A stretch of 64,000 nt of DNA, taken from Candidatus Pedobacter colombiensis (GTDB lineage: Bacteria > Bacteroidota > Bacteroidia > Sphingobacteriales > Sphingobacteriaceae). Location of the stretch: the NCBI GenBank assembly GCA_029202485.1, contig CP119313.1, positions 5,324,979 through 5,388,978 of the forward strand, written 5' to 3'. Below are positions 9,758 through 19,800 of this stretch, one piece after another. Position 1 is the stretch's first letter, and each line of letters begins with the position of its first letter. The notes under the pieces were generated by a model. The model had not been told where the DNA came from. It made no database searches and saw only the letters and a list, made by a program, of their open reading frames with translations. Position numbers and translations under genes: made by a program.

Positions 9758-9914
9758 TTTTTTAATTACAAGATGTCCTTTTTAAAAAAATGTTTTTTAG
9801 TGAAACAGATGCTTTCAAAGAGTTAGTCGGATAACAATCATATTGATAGTATTTGTTTTATATTTATAAATAGATAACCGTTTGTATTCAAAGAAGAAAG
9901 GAGGCTTTAGACAG

Positions 9915-11273
9915 ATGACAAAAGAAGAAATTTTAGTCTATATCAAGCAACAGTCTTTAAGCAAAGTAAAAATAGCCGTGTCTGATATTGATGGCGTATT
10001 ACGAGGTAAATATATCTCGACAGAGAAGTTTGCTTCGGTCGTTGAAGGTTGCTTAGGTTTTTGCGATGTAACATTTGGATGGGATATGGGTGATGTAGCT
10101 TACGATAATGTAAAGTTTACAGGGTGGCATACTGGTTACCCCGATGCATTGGTTAAGCTTGATCTGAGTACTTTCCGTAAAATTCCATGGGAAAACAATA
10201 CTCCCTTTTTTCTTGGAGATTTTGTCGATGAAAAGCATATTCCGGTATACACCTGTCCAAGGCAATTGCTTCGTAAGCTGCTTGCTGATGCCGAAGCTTC
10301 GGGTTATCAGCCTTATTTTGCTCAGGAATTTGAATGGTTCAACTTTGCAGAAACTCCGGAAACATTGCATCAAAAGAATTTTAGTGGACTAGCACCATTA
10401 ACTCCTGGAATGTTTGGTTATTCCATTTTGCGCAGTACATTGAAGAATGAATACATGAGCGACCTGTTTGAGTTACTGTGTCAGTTTGATATTCCGATAG
10501 AAGGTTTACATACCGAAACTGGTCCGGGGGTATATGAAGCAGCTATTAAGTACGCTCCGGTTTTAAGGGCTGCTGATCAGGCAGTGTTGTTTAAAACGGC
10601 AGTTAAGGAAATTGCCTATAAGCATGGCATCATGGCCACTTTTATGGCTAAAATTAGCGAAAACCTCCCAGGATGTAGCGGACATGTACACCAGAGTTTA
10701 TGGGATATAAATGCTAAGCGAAATCTGTTTCATGACGAAAAGGATCCGAAGGGGATGAGTGGGTTGATGAAAAGCTATATAGCCGGACAGCTTCATTGTC
10801 TGCCACATATTTTGCCTATGATAGCGCCAACCATTAATAGTTATAAAAGATTGGTGGAGGGCGCATGGGCCCCAACTACGCTAACCTGGGGTATTGACAA
10901 CAGGACTGTGGCCTTGAGGGCGCTGCCGGGCACTGCGAAGACCTGCCGACTGGAAACCCGAGTGGTGGGTTCTGATAGCAATCCTTATCTGGCCTTGTCG
11001 GCCTGCCTGGCAGCAGGATTATATGGTGTTAAAAATAACATGAAACTGGATCAGGAAGCAACCAATGGTAACGGTTATAAAGATCTGTCAAATGGCGTAT
11101 TGCCCCAGAATCTTTATGAGGCTACGCAGCAAATGAAACAATCGGCTATTGCTAAAGAGCTGTTCGGAGCAGATTTTGTGGTGCATTTTACACAAACCAG
11201 GGAATGGGAGTGCCGACAGTATGCAAAGGTCGTAACAGATTGGGAACTAAAAAGATATTTCGAAATAATTTAA
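9915..11273 (+). CDS. Glutamine-synthetase-family gamma-glutamyl ligase (PuuA/GlnA4-like)
   Basis: 452 aa from the ATG at 9915, preceded by a clear GGAGG (9900-9904), unusual in this phylum. A beta-grasp domain (about 10-100) precedes the catalytic domain. Visible active-site elements are the metal-binding EFEWF, TETGPGVYE, GHVHQ, the SYKRL arginine and the closing RLETRVVGSDSNPYLALSA. These fit GS-fold ligases that join the gamma-carboxyl of glutamate to an amine with ATP, rather than a housekeeping dodecameric GlnA. The three genes downstream (Fe-alcohol dehydrogenase, class I gamma-glutamyl hydrolase, aldehyde dehydrogenase) point to catabolism of an amine or amino alcohol through gamma-glutamylated intermediates; the substrate is inferred. 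Confidence 0.85.
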   Translation: MTKEEILVYIKQQSLSKVKIAVSDIDGVLRGKYISTEKFASVVEGCLGFCDVTFGWDMGDVAYDNVKFTGWHTGYPDALVKLDLSTFRKIPWENNTPFFLGDFVDEKHIPVYTCPRQLLRKLLADAEASGYQPYFAQEFEWFNFAETPETLHQKNFSGLAPLTPGMFGYSILRSTLKNEYMSDLFELLCQFDIPIEGLHTETGPGVYEAAIKYAPVLRAADQAVLFKTAVKEIAYKHGIMATFMAKISENLPGCSGHVHQSLWDINAKRNLFHDEKDPKGMSGLMKSYIAGQLHCLPHILPMIAPTINSYKRLVEGAWAPTTLTWGIDNRTVALRALPGTAKTCRLETRVVGSDSNPYLALSACLAAGLYGVKNNMKLDQEATNGNGYKDLSNGVLPQNLYEATQQMKQSAIAKELFGADFVVHFTQTREWECRQYAKVVTDWELKRYFEII

Positions 11274-11294
11274 TGGTAATTAAGGTTATGCGTT

Positions 11295-12443
11295 ATGACA
11301 TTTGATCAAATATATCAGTACAATTTTCCAACAACTATTCGTTTCGGGGCTGGTGCTATAAGGGAATTGCCGGTATATCTTAGGCAGAATGGATTGAAAC
11401 GGGCATTGATTGTCACAGATTCAACTGTCGCCGATCTTCCTTTTTTTAAAAAGATTGTGAATGATCTAAGGGTGCATGGTATTGCTTTAGAAGTGTTTAG
11501 TGATATTCATAAAAATCCGGTAAAAAGTGACGTGTATAAAGGAACAGAGGTGTGGGATGAAACAACCAGAGATAGTGTGATTGGAATTGGGGGTGGTGCA
11601 GCATTGGATGTGGCGCGGGCAATAGTATTGAGGGTAAACCATCGCGAAGATTTGTTTAAATATGATGACCTGATTGGCGGCGATATTTATGTGACCAATG
11701 ATGTACCTCATTTTATTACTGTACCCACCACTTCAGGTACAGGAAGTGAAGTGGGGCGGAGTGCAATCATCGCGGATGACGAGACCCATCAGAAAAGGAT
11801 TCTGTTCTCACCAAAGTTAATGGCGAAAATTGTATTTGCCGATCCAGTTCTGACAATGGATCTACCTGCATTTATTACGGCAGCTACAGGGATGGATGCA
11901 CTAACGCATAATATGGAGGCGTTTTTAGCTAAGAACCCACATCCTTTATGTGATGGAATAGCACTTGAAGGCATTTCATTAATCAAGGGTGCGTTGGAGT
12001 CGGCAACAAATCATCCGGATATCGAAAGTCGGAGCAAGATGCTGATGGCCTCTATGATGGGGGCCATCGCCTTTCAAAAAGGACTTGGCGTGGTACATTC
12101 ACTTGCACATCCGCTGTCTTCTTTACTCGATACACATCATGGATTAGCTAATGCCATAAATCTCCCTTACGGCATGGAGTTCAATATTGAAGGATTTGAG
12201 GATAAATTCAGACGTATAGCCCGGACACTGGAACTGAAACAGGAAAATGGAAAGGCTGTAGTCGAATATTTGTTTAATCTCAATACTAAAATTAACATTC
12301 CTCATCACCTGGGGGATATAGGGGTGAAATTGGAGCATATAGAAACGCTGGCCGATCTTGCATTTGCGGATTTTGCCCATCCAAATAACCCAAAACCTGT
12401 TAGTAGGGCTGATTTTAAACATTTGTATTTGAAAGCGCTTTAA
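11295..12443 (+). CDS. Iron-containing (group III) alcohol dehydrogenase
   Basis: 382 aa, the normal length for Fe-ADH. The N-terminal Rossmann part includes GIGGGAALDVAR for NAD(P) binding and TVPTTSGTGSEV; the C-terminal helical domain carries the metal ligands Asp201, His205, His268 and His282, with spacing equal to E. coli FucO (196, 200, 263, 277). It should oxidise an alcohol to an aldehyde. It follows the gamma-glutamyl ligase by 21 bp and precedes the amidohydrolase by 25 bp. In this operon the likely substrate is the hydroxyl end of a gamma-glutamylated amino alcohol, which would replace the amine oxidase step (PuuB) of the classical putrescine route. Confidence 0.92.
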   Translation: MTFDQIYQYNFPTTIRFGAGAIRELPVYLRQNGLKRALIVTDSTVADLPFFKKIVNDLRVHGIALEVFSDIHKNPVKSDVYKGTEVWDETTRDSVIGIGGGAALDVARAIVLRVNHREDLFKYDDLIGGDIYVTNDVPHFITVPTTSGTGSEVGRSAIIADDETHQKRILFSPKLMAKIVFADPVLTMDLPAFITAATGMDALTHNMEAFLAKNPHPLCDGIALEGISLIKGALESATNHPDIESRSKMLMASMMGAIAFQKGLGVVHSLAHPLSSLLDTHHGLANAINLPYGMEFNIEGFEDKFRRIARTLELKQENGKAVVEYLFNLNTKINIPHHLGDIGVKLEHIETLADLAFADFAHPNNPKPVSRADFKHLYLKAL

Positions 12444-12468
12444 TTAAATTGCGACTGAAAACAAATTT

Positions 12469-13191
12469 ATGTCGATGAAGAAGAAGTTAGGGATAAGTTA
12501 TAGTGAAGCCAATTTTCAAAACTATTGGAATTGGTTTACAGCTGAAGATTTGGGAGAGGAGATAGAACTTGTGGAGCTTTCCTTTCTAAGAAATAATAAG
12601 GACGACATCGAAAAATGTGATGGTTTTGTGTTGACCGGAGGAGTTGATGTCTTGCCTGCCATATATGGTGGCGCAGAAGAATATCCTTATAAACCTGATG
12701 AATTTCTACCTAATCGGGATGAGTTTGAGCGATTGATTTACGAATTCTCACAAAGGGCGAAAGTACCGGTGTTGGGGATTTGTAGAGGGATGCAATACAT
12801 CAATATTATGGAAGGTGGAAAGGTATTTGAAGACAACGGTGAACAGGCGAATCAATTGCATAAAAAAGGGTTGGAGGATAAAATTCATGGGGTGAATGTC
12901 GATAAAAATAGCTTGTTGTATGCTGTAACCGGCAAAGCTGTCGGGCAGGTAAATAGTGCCCATCATCAGGCGGTTAATCCTGGTAAGTTGGGTGAGAACT
13001 TGATAGCTAATGCTTATGCAGATACCCCCGATGGGCTTATAGAAGGATTGGAGTTTAAAGATAAAACCGGAAAGGCTTTCATGCTTGGTGTGCAATGGCA
13101 TCCCGAAAGGATGAAAGAAAAGGAGCTTAATCCACTATCTCAAAATATTAAAGAACAGTTTGTTAAGGAAGTCAAAAATCATAAACGATGA
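12469..13191 (+). CDS. Class I glutamine amidotransferase-like gamma-glutamyl hydrolase (peptidase C26, PuuD-like)
   Basis: 240 aa, a stand-alone class I GATase fold. The nucleophile elbow GICRG places the catalytic Cys at 105; QWHPE gives His211 and Glu213; VLTGGVDV near 54-61 forms the oxyanion region. This matches gamma-glutamyl-GABA hydrolase (PuuD) and relatives of peptidase family C26, which release glutamate from gamma-glutamyl compounds. Its stop overlaps the start of the aldehyde dehydrogenase by 4 bp, a sign of translational coupling, so the two probably act in sequence: aldehyde to acid, then cleavage to glutamate and the amino acid. Confidence 0.88.
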   Translation: MSMKKKLGISYSEANFQNYWNWFTAEDLGEEIELVELSFLRNNKDDIEKCDGFVLTGGVDVLPAIYGGAEEYPYKPDEFLPNRDEFERLIYEFSQRAKVPVLGICRGMQYINIMEGGKVFEDNGEQANQLHKKGLEDKIHGVNVDKNSLLYAVTGKAVGQVNSAHHQAVNPGKLGENLIANAYADTPDGLIEGLEFKDKTGKAFMLGVQWHPERMKEKELNPLSQNIKEQFVKEVKNHKR

Positions 13192-14552
13192 ATATTGTTA
13201 ACCCGGCAACAGAAGAAATAATAGCAACAGTAAAGGAGGATGACAGCAAATCACTTGCCCATAAACGCAATTTGCTTAAGGTGGGACAAAAAAACTGGGC
13301 TGCAAGAAGTTTGCAGCAACGCTTACTGATCCTGGAACAGTTTTACGACCTGCTTGGATTGGAGATGGAACGTCTCGCTGGGGTGCTGACTTCAGAAGTA
13401 GGCAAGCCGCTATGGCAATCTCGTAATGAAATTAACGGGGCAAGAGGAAGAATTCGGTGGATGCTGGATCATGCCGTGCAGTATCTTTCTGAGGAAATTG
13501 TAACTGATACTCCGGAATTGAAGGAACAGATCTCTTACGATCCACTGGGTGTTATATGTAATATCTCAGCCTGGAATTACCCTTACCTGGTTGGGGTAAA
13601 CGTTTTTGTACCGGCGTTAATTGCAGGGAATGCGGTGATGTATAAGCCTTCGGAGTATGCAACCTTAACCGGATTGGAAATAGATAAATTATTAAAGCAG
13701 GCGGGATTGCCAGAAGATGTCTTTAGGGTAGCTATAGGTGCAAAAGAAACTGGTGAACATTTACTGGATATGAATTTTGATGGCTACTTTTTTACCGGAT
13801 CTTATAAAACAGGAAAGTATATATATGAGCGGGTGGCGCCAAAGATGGTGCCTTGCCAACTTGAACTGGGTGGAAAAGATGCATTATATGTTGCTGATGA
13901 TGTGACGGATATTGTTGCTGTAGCTGCCGCGACAGCGGATGGTGCTTTTTACAATAATGGACAAAGCTGTTGTGCGGTAGAGCGTATTTATGTGCATGAA
14001 AAAGTTTACGACGATTATGTTGCTGCATTTGTGAAAGAGGTGCAGTCCTGGAAGCTAGGATTGCCAACTGATGAGGGTGTTTATATTGGTCCCTTAACCA
14101 GAAAAGAACAAATTAGCGTGTTGGAGCAGCAAGTTAAAGATGCACTGGAACATGGGGCTTTACTTTTAGCTGGTGGAAAAAGGGAAGCGCAAAAGGGTAA
14201 TTATTTTGAACCAACAGTATTGCTCAATGTAACTAATCACATGAAGGTGATGCAGGAGGAAAGCTTTGGGCCTATTATTGGCATAATGAAAGTGAATGAT
14301 GATGCTGAAGCTACTTATTTAATGCAGGATACAGTATATGGTTTAACTGCGGCTGTTTATTCGGAGAGTAAGGATCGGGCAAAAAGCATTCTCTCACAAA
14401 TGGATTCTGGTACAGGTTACTGGAATTGCTGCGATAGGGTGAGTGCAGGCCTTCCATGGAGTGGCAGGCGACATTCGGGTATTGGTGCTACACTTTCTCA
14501 TCAGGGCTTACGTGCCTTTACAAAGCCTAAAGCCTGGCATTTTAGAAGTTAA
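13188..14552 (+). CDS. NAD(P)-dependent aldehyde dehydrogenase
   Basis: 454 aa, typical ALDH superfamily length. Visible are ISAWNYP for cofactor binding, FTGSYKTGK (Rossmann turn), LELGGKD with the general base Glu226, and GQSCC with the catalytic Cys at 261 (a second Cys follows directly). The QEESFGPIIG segment and the C-terminal SGIG region are also conserved. It oxidises an aldehyde to the acid. It is translationally coupled (4-bp ATGA overlap) to the gamma-glutamyl hydrolase and belongs to the same four-gene operon, so the likely substrate is a gamma-glutamylated amino aldehyde. Succinate-semialdehyde-type activity cannot be excluded. Confidence 0.92.
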   Translation: MNIVNPATEEIIATVKEDDSKSLAHKRNLLKVGQKNWAARSLQQRLLILEQFYDLLGLEMERLAGVLTSEVGKPLWQSRNEINGARGRIRWMLDHAVQYLSEEIVTDTPELKEQISYDPLGVICNISAWNYPYLVGVNVFVPALIAGNAVMYKPSEYATLTGLEIDKLLKQAGLPEDVFRVAIGAKETGEHLLDMNFDGYFFTGSYKTGKYIYERVAPKMVPCQLELGGKDALYVADDVTDIVAVAAATADGAFYNNGQSCCAVERIYVHEKVYDDYVAAFVKEVQSWKLGLPTDEGVYIGPLTRKEQISVLEQQVKDALEHGALLLAGGKREAQKGNYFEPTVLLNVTNHMKVMQEESFGPIIGIMKVNDDAEATYLMQDTVYGLTAAVYSESKDRAKSILSQMDSGTGYWNCCDRVSAGLPWSGRRHSGIGATLSHQGLRAFTKPKAWHFRS

Positions 14553-14578
14553 TTAAATGTATCTTCGCACTTTAAGCC

Positions 14579-15781
14579 ATGCTCATGAATTCAAATTGGA
14601 AGAGAATCTTCAACATCATTCAAAAACCAGAACGCTTAATTATAGGATTGATGTCCGGTACCTCGATGGATGGTCTGGATATTGCTCTCTGCGGAGTTAC
14701 AGGTAGCGGCACTGAAACAAGGGTGAGACTGATTGAATTCAAGACTATGCCTTATTCAAACGAGTTTAAAGCAGAAATAAAAGCGATTTTCTCCAGACGT
14801 GATGCTGATTTGCAAATGGTGTGTCTGATGAATGAAAAAGTAGCACTTTTACATGCCGATATGATATTGGAGGTTATTGCTTTATGGGGGCGTGAACCAA
14901 AAGATATTGATGTGATTGCCAGTCATGGACAAACGATTTTTCATGCACCACATTCCCTTCATGGCTTGGCGAACTACCCAAATGCAACCCTGCAGATTGG
15001 AGATGGAGACCATATTGCGGTTAAAACCGGGATTGTTACCATTGCCGATTTCAGGCAAAAGCACATTGCTGCGGGTGGCGAAGGGGCTCCCTTGGCTGTT
15101 TATGGAGATTATCTGCTTTTCTCAAAAAAGGATGAAGATCGTATCATGTTGAACATCGGTGGGATTGCCAACTTTACGTATCTACCTGGTGATAATGATG
15201 CAGCCAAAGTCTTCTCAACCGATGTTGGACCGGGAAATACCTTAATGGATCAGTTTGTCCAAAAATACTATAAAGGGTTATATTATGATGAAAACGCAAG
15301 CATAGCCACTTCGGGTGTGGTAAACGAACAGCTTTTAAAAGCGTTGATGCAATCCGAGTTTTTGGAAGCGGATTTTCCTAAAACAACAGGGCCTGAGCTT
15401 TTTAATCTTGAATATTTAGCAGCAGCACAAAACAGGTCGAATACTTTGTTAATCAATAAGGAAGATGTTATGGCAACGCTATGCCGCTTTTCGGCACAGG
15501 TAATTGTCAATGCTATTGAAAAGTGCTTCGGAAAAAATAAAACGCCATCTATTTATATCAGTGGTGGTGGTATGCACAATCCTTTGCTGTTGCAGCAGCT
15601 TAAAACGCAATTGAATAATGCAAGTTTCCATTCCACTGATGCGCTCGAAATAAACCCTGATGCCAAAGAGGCTGTTTTATTTGCCATTCTTGCCAATGAA
15701 ACATTGGTGGGGCATAAAATTGACTTTGGTGACCGTGCAGGAGTGCCGTCGGTCCAAATGGGGAAGGTGTGTTTACCTTAG
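14579..15781 (+). CDS. anmK: Anhydro-N-acetylmuramic acid kinase
   Basis: 400 aa, close to the family length of about 370-390. The N-terminal ATP motif GLMSGTSMDGLD and the later FSTDVGPGNTLMD are diagnostic of AnmK, which opens the 1,6-anhydro ring of anhydro-MurNAc and phosphorylates it to MurNAc-6-P in peptidoglycan recycling. It starts 26 bp after the aldehyde dehydrogenase gene; a TATCTTCG box in the gap may be its own promoter. No MurQ etherase is in the window. Its neighbours (NagB-like fusion, DeoR regulator, SusCD/GH18 genes, peptidoglycan amidase) give an amino-sugar context. Start at 14579 or at the ATG two codons later are both possible. Confidence 0.95.
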   Translation: MLMNSNWKRIFNIIQKPERLIIGLMSGTSMDGLDIALCGVTGSGTETRVRLIEFKTMPYSNEFKAEIKAIFSRRDADLQMVCLMNEKVALLHADMILEVIALWGREPKDIDVIASHGQTIFHAPHSLHGLANYPNATLQIGDGDHIAVKTGIVTIADFRQKHIAAGGEGAPLAVYGDYLLFSKKDEDRIMLNIGGIANFTYLPGDNDAAKVFSTDVGPGNTLMDQFVQKYYKGLYYDENASIATSGVVNEQLLKALMQSEFLEADFPKTTGPELFNLEYLAAAQNRSNTLLINKEDVMATLCRFSAQVIVNAIEKCFGKNKTPSIYISGGGMHNPLLLQQLKTQLNNASFHSTDALEINPDAKEAVLFAILANETLVGHKIDFGDRAGVPSVQMGKVCLP

Positions 15782-15797
15782 CTGTTTATAACTATTA

Positions 15798-16544
15798 TTA
15801 AAGGATCTGTAAAGTTTTTACTCTGTAGGCATTCAATTCCGGTGCTTGTGGATCAAGCTCGGTTATCAAATAATCTATATTTTCCAGAGAGGCTACTTTT
15901 AGCCTTAATGAAGTGTCTAATTTCTCTGATATACAAAGTATACCTGCTTTTTTTGAGGAATTGAACATTGCCTTTTTCAGCTGATTGATTTCCCAATCCG
16001 TATCTGTAAGTCCATCCTGTGGATGTATGGCACTGGTTCCGAGTAAACAAAGGTCGGCATTGATCTCTGATAGCTGATTGATGACGTGCCCACCATAAGT
16101 TACCTGAGAGTTCTTGGAGAATAAACCTCCAATTAAAATGACCTCTAGCTTGGCATATTTGGCAAGCTCAATGGCTACAAAAGGGCTAATCGTAAAAAAG
16201 GTAGCATTTAAATTTTCCGGCAGTTGTTTTGCCAATTCAATAATTGAAGTCCCCCCACCTGTTAAAATAACCATTCCGTCTTTGATTAAAGAAATGGTCT
16301 TTTTAGCGATGCATGTTTTGGCTTCCTTAGCGTATACCTCGCTATCATCGAAAGAAGATTGGTATGACTTTGAGAGTGCGCCACCATGTACTTTGGATAG
16401 CTGACCCTTTTCAGCTAATTCTTGAAGATCCCGGCGAATAGTGTCTTCTGAAACATTTAATAATTGAACAAGGTCGGAGGTAAGTACACGGTTATGTAAA
16501 TTGATTTGGCGCATTATAAAGTCGTGCCTTTCTTTCTTGAGCAT
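15798..16544 (-). CDS. DeoR-family transcriptional regulator
   Basis: 248 aa, standard DeoR/GlpR size. An N-terminal winged HTH (about 5-57) contains LLNVSEDTIRRDLQELAEKG followed by KVHGGA, the family signature; the rest (about 75-230) is the DeoRC sugar-phosphate-sensing domain with LTGGGTSI and LIGGLFS. Such proteins are usually repressors released by a phosphorylated sugar. It is convergent with anmK and divergent from the first susC, so it may control both sides. Ten-bp-phased TGCG repeats in the 286-bp intergenic region and again before the second susC are candidate operators. Confidence 0.93.
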   Translation of the reverse strand: MLKKERHDFIMRQINLHNRVLTSDLVQLLNVSEDTIRRDLQELAEKGQLSKVHGGALSKSYQSSFDDSEVYAKEAKTCIAKKTISLIKDGMVILTGGGTSIIELAKQLPENLNATFFTISPFVAIELAKYAKLEVILIGGLFSKNSQVTYGGHVINQLSEINADLCLLGTSAIHPQDGLTDTDWEINQLKKAMFNSSKKAGILCISEKLDTSLRLKVASLENIDYLITELDPQAPELNAYRVKTLQIL

Positions 16545-16594
16545 AGCATATATTTTTAGCTAATGTAAATAAAAAAAAGATAAAAATAAGTGCA

Positions 16595-16720
16595 GGATTT
16601 TGCGTTGTTATGCGTCATTTGCCTGCGGTTAAGTTTCAAAATAGTTTATTTTTTATTGCATAATATAAAAAACATTTATGATATTTGCTAAAAGGTTGCA
16701 AATCTGCGTTTTATTGCGGG
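16595..16720. promoter_or_regulatory. TTATGCG-type repeats between the deoR-like gene and susC, candidate operators
   Basis: TTTTGCG (to 16604), TTATGCG (16608-16614) and ATTTGCC follow one another at 9-10 bp; a single TTATTGCA lies at about 16653-16660, and TCTGCG plus TTATTGCG recur with 10-bp spacing at 16703-16718. The same phased pattern occurs before the second susC. Assignment to the DeoR protein is inference from position. Confidence 0.4.
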
Positions 16721-16830
16721 TTTGTGATTTGCCAAAACTGACGCCTAACCAGCAACACCAAACTAGCACACCAAACCAACAACATTAATACTTATTAACA
16801 GATTATTTTTTTAACCAAAATTGGAATTTT

Positions 16831-19800
16831 ATGAAAGAAAAATTACTCCTATTAATTATAGGTAGTTTTTTGCTGTTTGCACAATCGTTTGCTCAGCAAA
16901 AAACAATTCGAGGGAAAGTTCTGGATGAAGACAGGCTGCCTATGCCTGGTGTTTCAGTTAGAATTAAAGGTGCAATGGTAAGCACTCAAACAGGGAGTGA
17001 CGGCTTGTATTCCATAAAGGTGAGTCCGGGGCAGATACTTGTATTTAGCTTTATTGGAGCACTGACGCAGGAAAAAGTAGTAGGTAAAGAGGATTTAATA
17101 GATGTTCTTTTGAGAACAGATGCTAATCAATTGAGTGAGGTTACTGTGACAGGAGCTTTGGGGATACAAGTACAAAAGAGAAGTCAGGGTTCTGCCATAC
17201 AAACTATTAGTGGGGCTGAGGTTGCTCAAACGCAAAGAGAGAATTTTATCAATTCGTTACAGGGGAGGATTGCTGGTGTAGATGTGGTAAACTCTTCTGG
17301 TACGCCGGGTGCTTCTTCTCAGATTACAATTCGGGGTATTAGTTCTGTAAGTAGCAGCAATCAACCGTTAATGGTTGTGGATGGTATGCCTATGGATAAC
17401 AATACTTTTAATACCGGAGCCCTGGCAACAAGATCCAATGCGCTCAATAATAGTGGTGTAGATTTTACTAACAGATCTTCGGATTTTAGCCCGGAAGATA
17501 TTGAAGAAATCACCGTTTTAAAAGGTCCTGAGGCTGCAGCATTGTATGGTATTGATGCAGCAAATGGTGCTATATTAATTACTACAAAAAGAGGGAAGGC
17601 TGGTGAAGGAAGAATTAATTATAGCAATAGTGTGCGCTTTGATCACGTGACTAAGCCGCCGGCAATTCAAGATGTTTACAGCATGGGAAGAAATGGAGTG
17701 GCTGATGCGGGTTATATTATAAATTACTTTGGACCGAAGTATGCTCCCGATGTAAAACGTTATGATAATATCGGAGGTTTTTTTAAGACTTCTGTTACTC
17801 AAAAACATAATCTTTCATTTGAAGGTGGGAACGATAAGGCTAATTATAGAGTTTCAGGGACATATAATCAGCAAAATGGAGTTATCCCAAATACAACGTA
17901 TGATCGTTATACCCTAACTGGTGCTACCAGAAGTCAGGTTAATAACTGGTTAAATGTTGATCTTTCTTTTACATATTCGAATGCAGATAATAATCAGCCT
18001 TTTAGGGGTAATAATGGGGTGTTGATGAACTTGTTATTTTGGCCTGCAACAGATGATGCGAAAAATTATTTGAATCCTGACGGATCAAGAAGGAAACTTA
18101 ATTTTACAGGTGAAACGGACAATCCGTATTTTAACAATTATGCCAATTATACGCAAACAGGAAATAATAGGATATATACAACGACTGCATTAAATTTTAC
18201 TTTAGCGAAATGGCTTACTCTTGATACAAGGATTGGGTATGATACTTATGCAAATACAGTTGCTATTTTAAGGCATCCTGAAAGTGCAAGGGGATCGGGA
18301 GTGGGAGGTCAATACGACGAAGGGATTACCAATACCAGAAATTTAACCTTAAGAGGGATGTTTTCTGGAAGATTTGATAAAGTGTTCCCTAAATTTGGCT
18401 TAAGGTTTAATTTGGGTGTCGAAACTCGTGATGATAAGAGTAAGACAACTGCTATAAGTACTGAAAATTTTTTAGATCCCAATTTTGTCTCTGTAAATAA
18501 TAGTGTTGCGGAGTCAAGGTTTTCTAAGACGTCTATTATACAGAGAAGATTGATGGGGGTGTATGGGAATTTGGTTATGAATTATGATCGTTTGGTTTAT
18601 CTTACGCTTACCGGTAGGAATGACTGGTCTTCTACCTTGCCTGTAAATAGTTATTCTTTCTTCTACCCATCGGCATCCTTAAGTTTTGTATTTACGGATT
18701 TGAAAGCTTTATCTGGTATTAAATCAGTAGTTAATGAAGGTAAGTTAAGAGCGAGTGTTGCTCAGGTTGGTCGAGATGCTACGCCTTATAGAGTTTTTTC
18801 TTCATTGGAGTATAAAGAAGTGGTGGGTGGGGGCTTTGGTTATGGCTTTTATGGCCCTAATCCAAAACTTAGGCCTGAAATGGTAACTGGGTATGAATTT
18901 GGCACCGAGTTGTCTTTTTTGAAAAGCCGTTTGGCGTTGGATTTTGCATATTATCACAAGGTTACAAAAGACCAGATTATTGGAGGTATCAGGTCAAGTT
19001 ATGCAACGCAATTTATTCTTTCGCAGATTAATGGGGGGGTAACTAAAAACTGGGGTTATGAGGTCATGTTGAATGCAAAGCCGATAGTGTCGAATAATTT
19101 TGCATGGAGTATAATTGTAAATTTTGCAGCTCAGCGGAATGTTATGGTGTCATTGCCAAAAGATTTGCCTGATACTTATAATTCTGATAGTGCCATATAT
19201 GGAGATGTAAGATCTGCGTCTGTTCCAGGGCTTTCTATAACTTCCTTTACAAGCAGGTTCTGGCTTAAAAATAAAGATGGGGAGATATTGATTAACCCTA
19301 GTAGTGGGTTGCCTATTTTGAGCCTGGACTATATTCCAAATGGATCGGAGCGTTGGCCGGATTGGACAATGGGGGTGACAAACAGATTTGGTTATAAGAA
19401 TTTCAATCTATCTTTCCTATTGGATATAAGAAAAGGAGGAGATGTGTTGAATGGGACGCAGCGAGAGCTTACTACGCGTGGGTTGTCTTTAGGGACGCTT
19501 AATAGAGAAGAGCCAAAGATAATTAAAGGAGTAATAAGAGATGGATTGGAGAATTCTGCCAATCCAACAAAGAATAATATTGTTATCCTGCCATACCTTC
19601 AGGATGCTTATTATATTACTGGAGCTGTGGCTGAGCAATTTATAGAAAAGAATGTAAACTACTTAAGGATGCGGGATATTACTTTGTCGTATACTTTACC
19701 GGCAAAATTTCTTGCCAAGCAGAAATTCGTTAAATCAGCAAGTGTTTTTACAACTATAACTGATGTATTTATGATCACTAATTATACTGGTTTGGATCCA

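Noticed and set aside
9915..11273. Housekeeping glutamine synthetase GlnA
   Set aside because: The active-site motifs fit the broader GS-like ligase group and the operon partners point to gamma-glutamyl catabolism, so I do not assign glnA.
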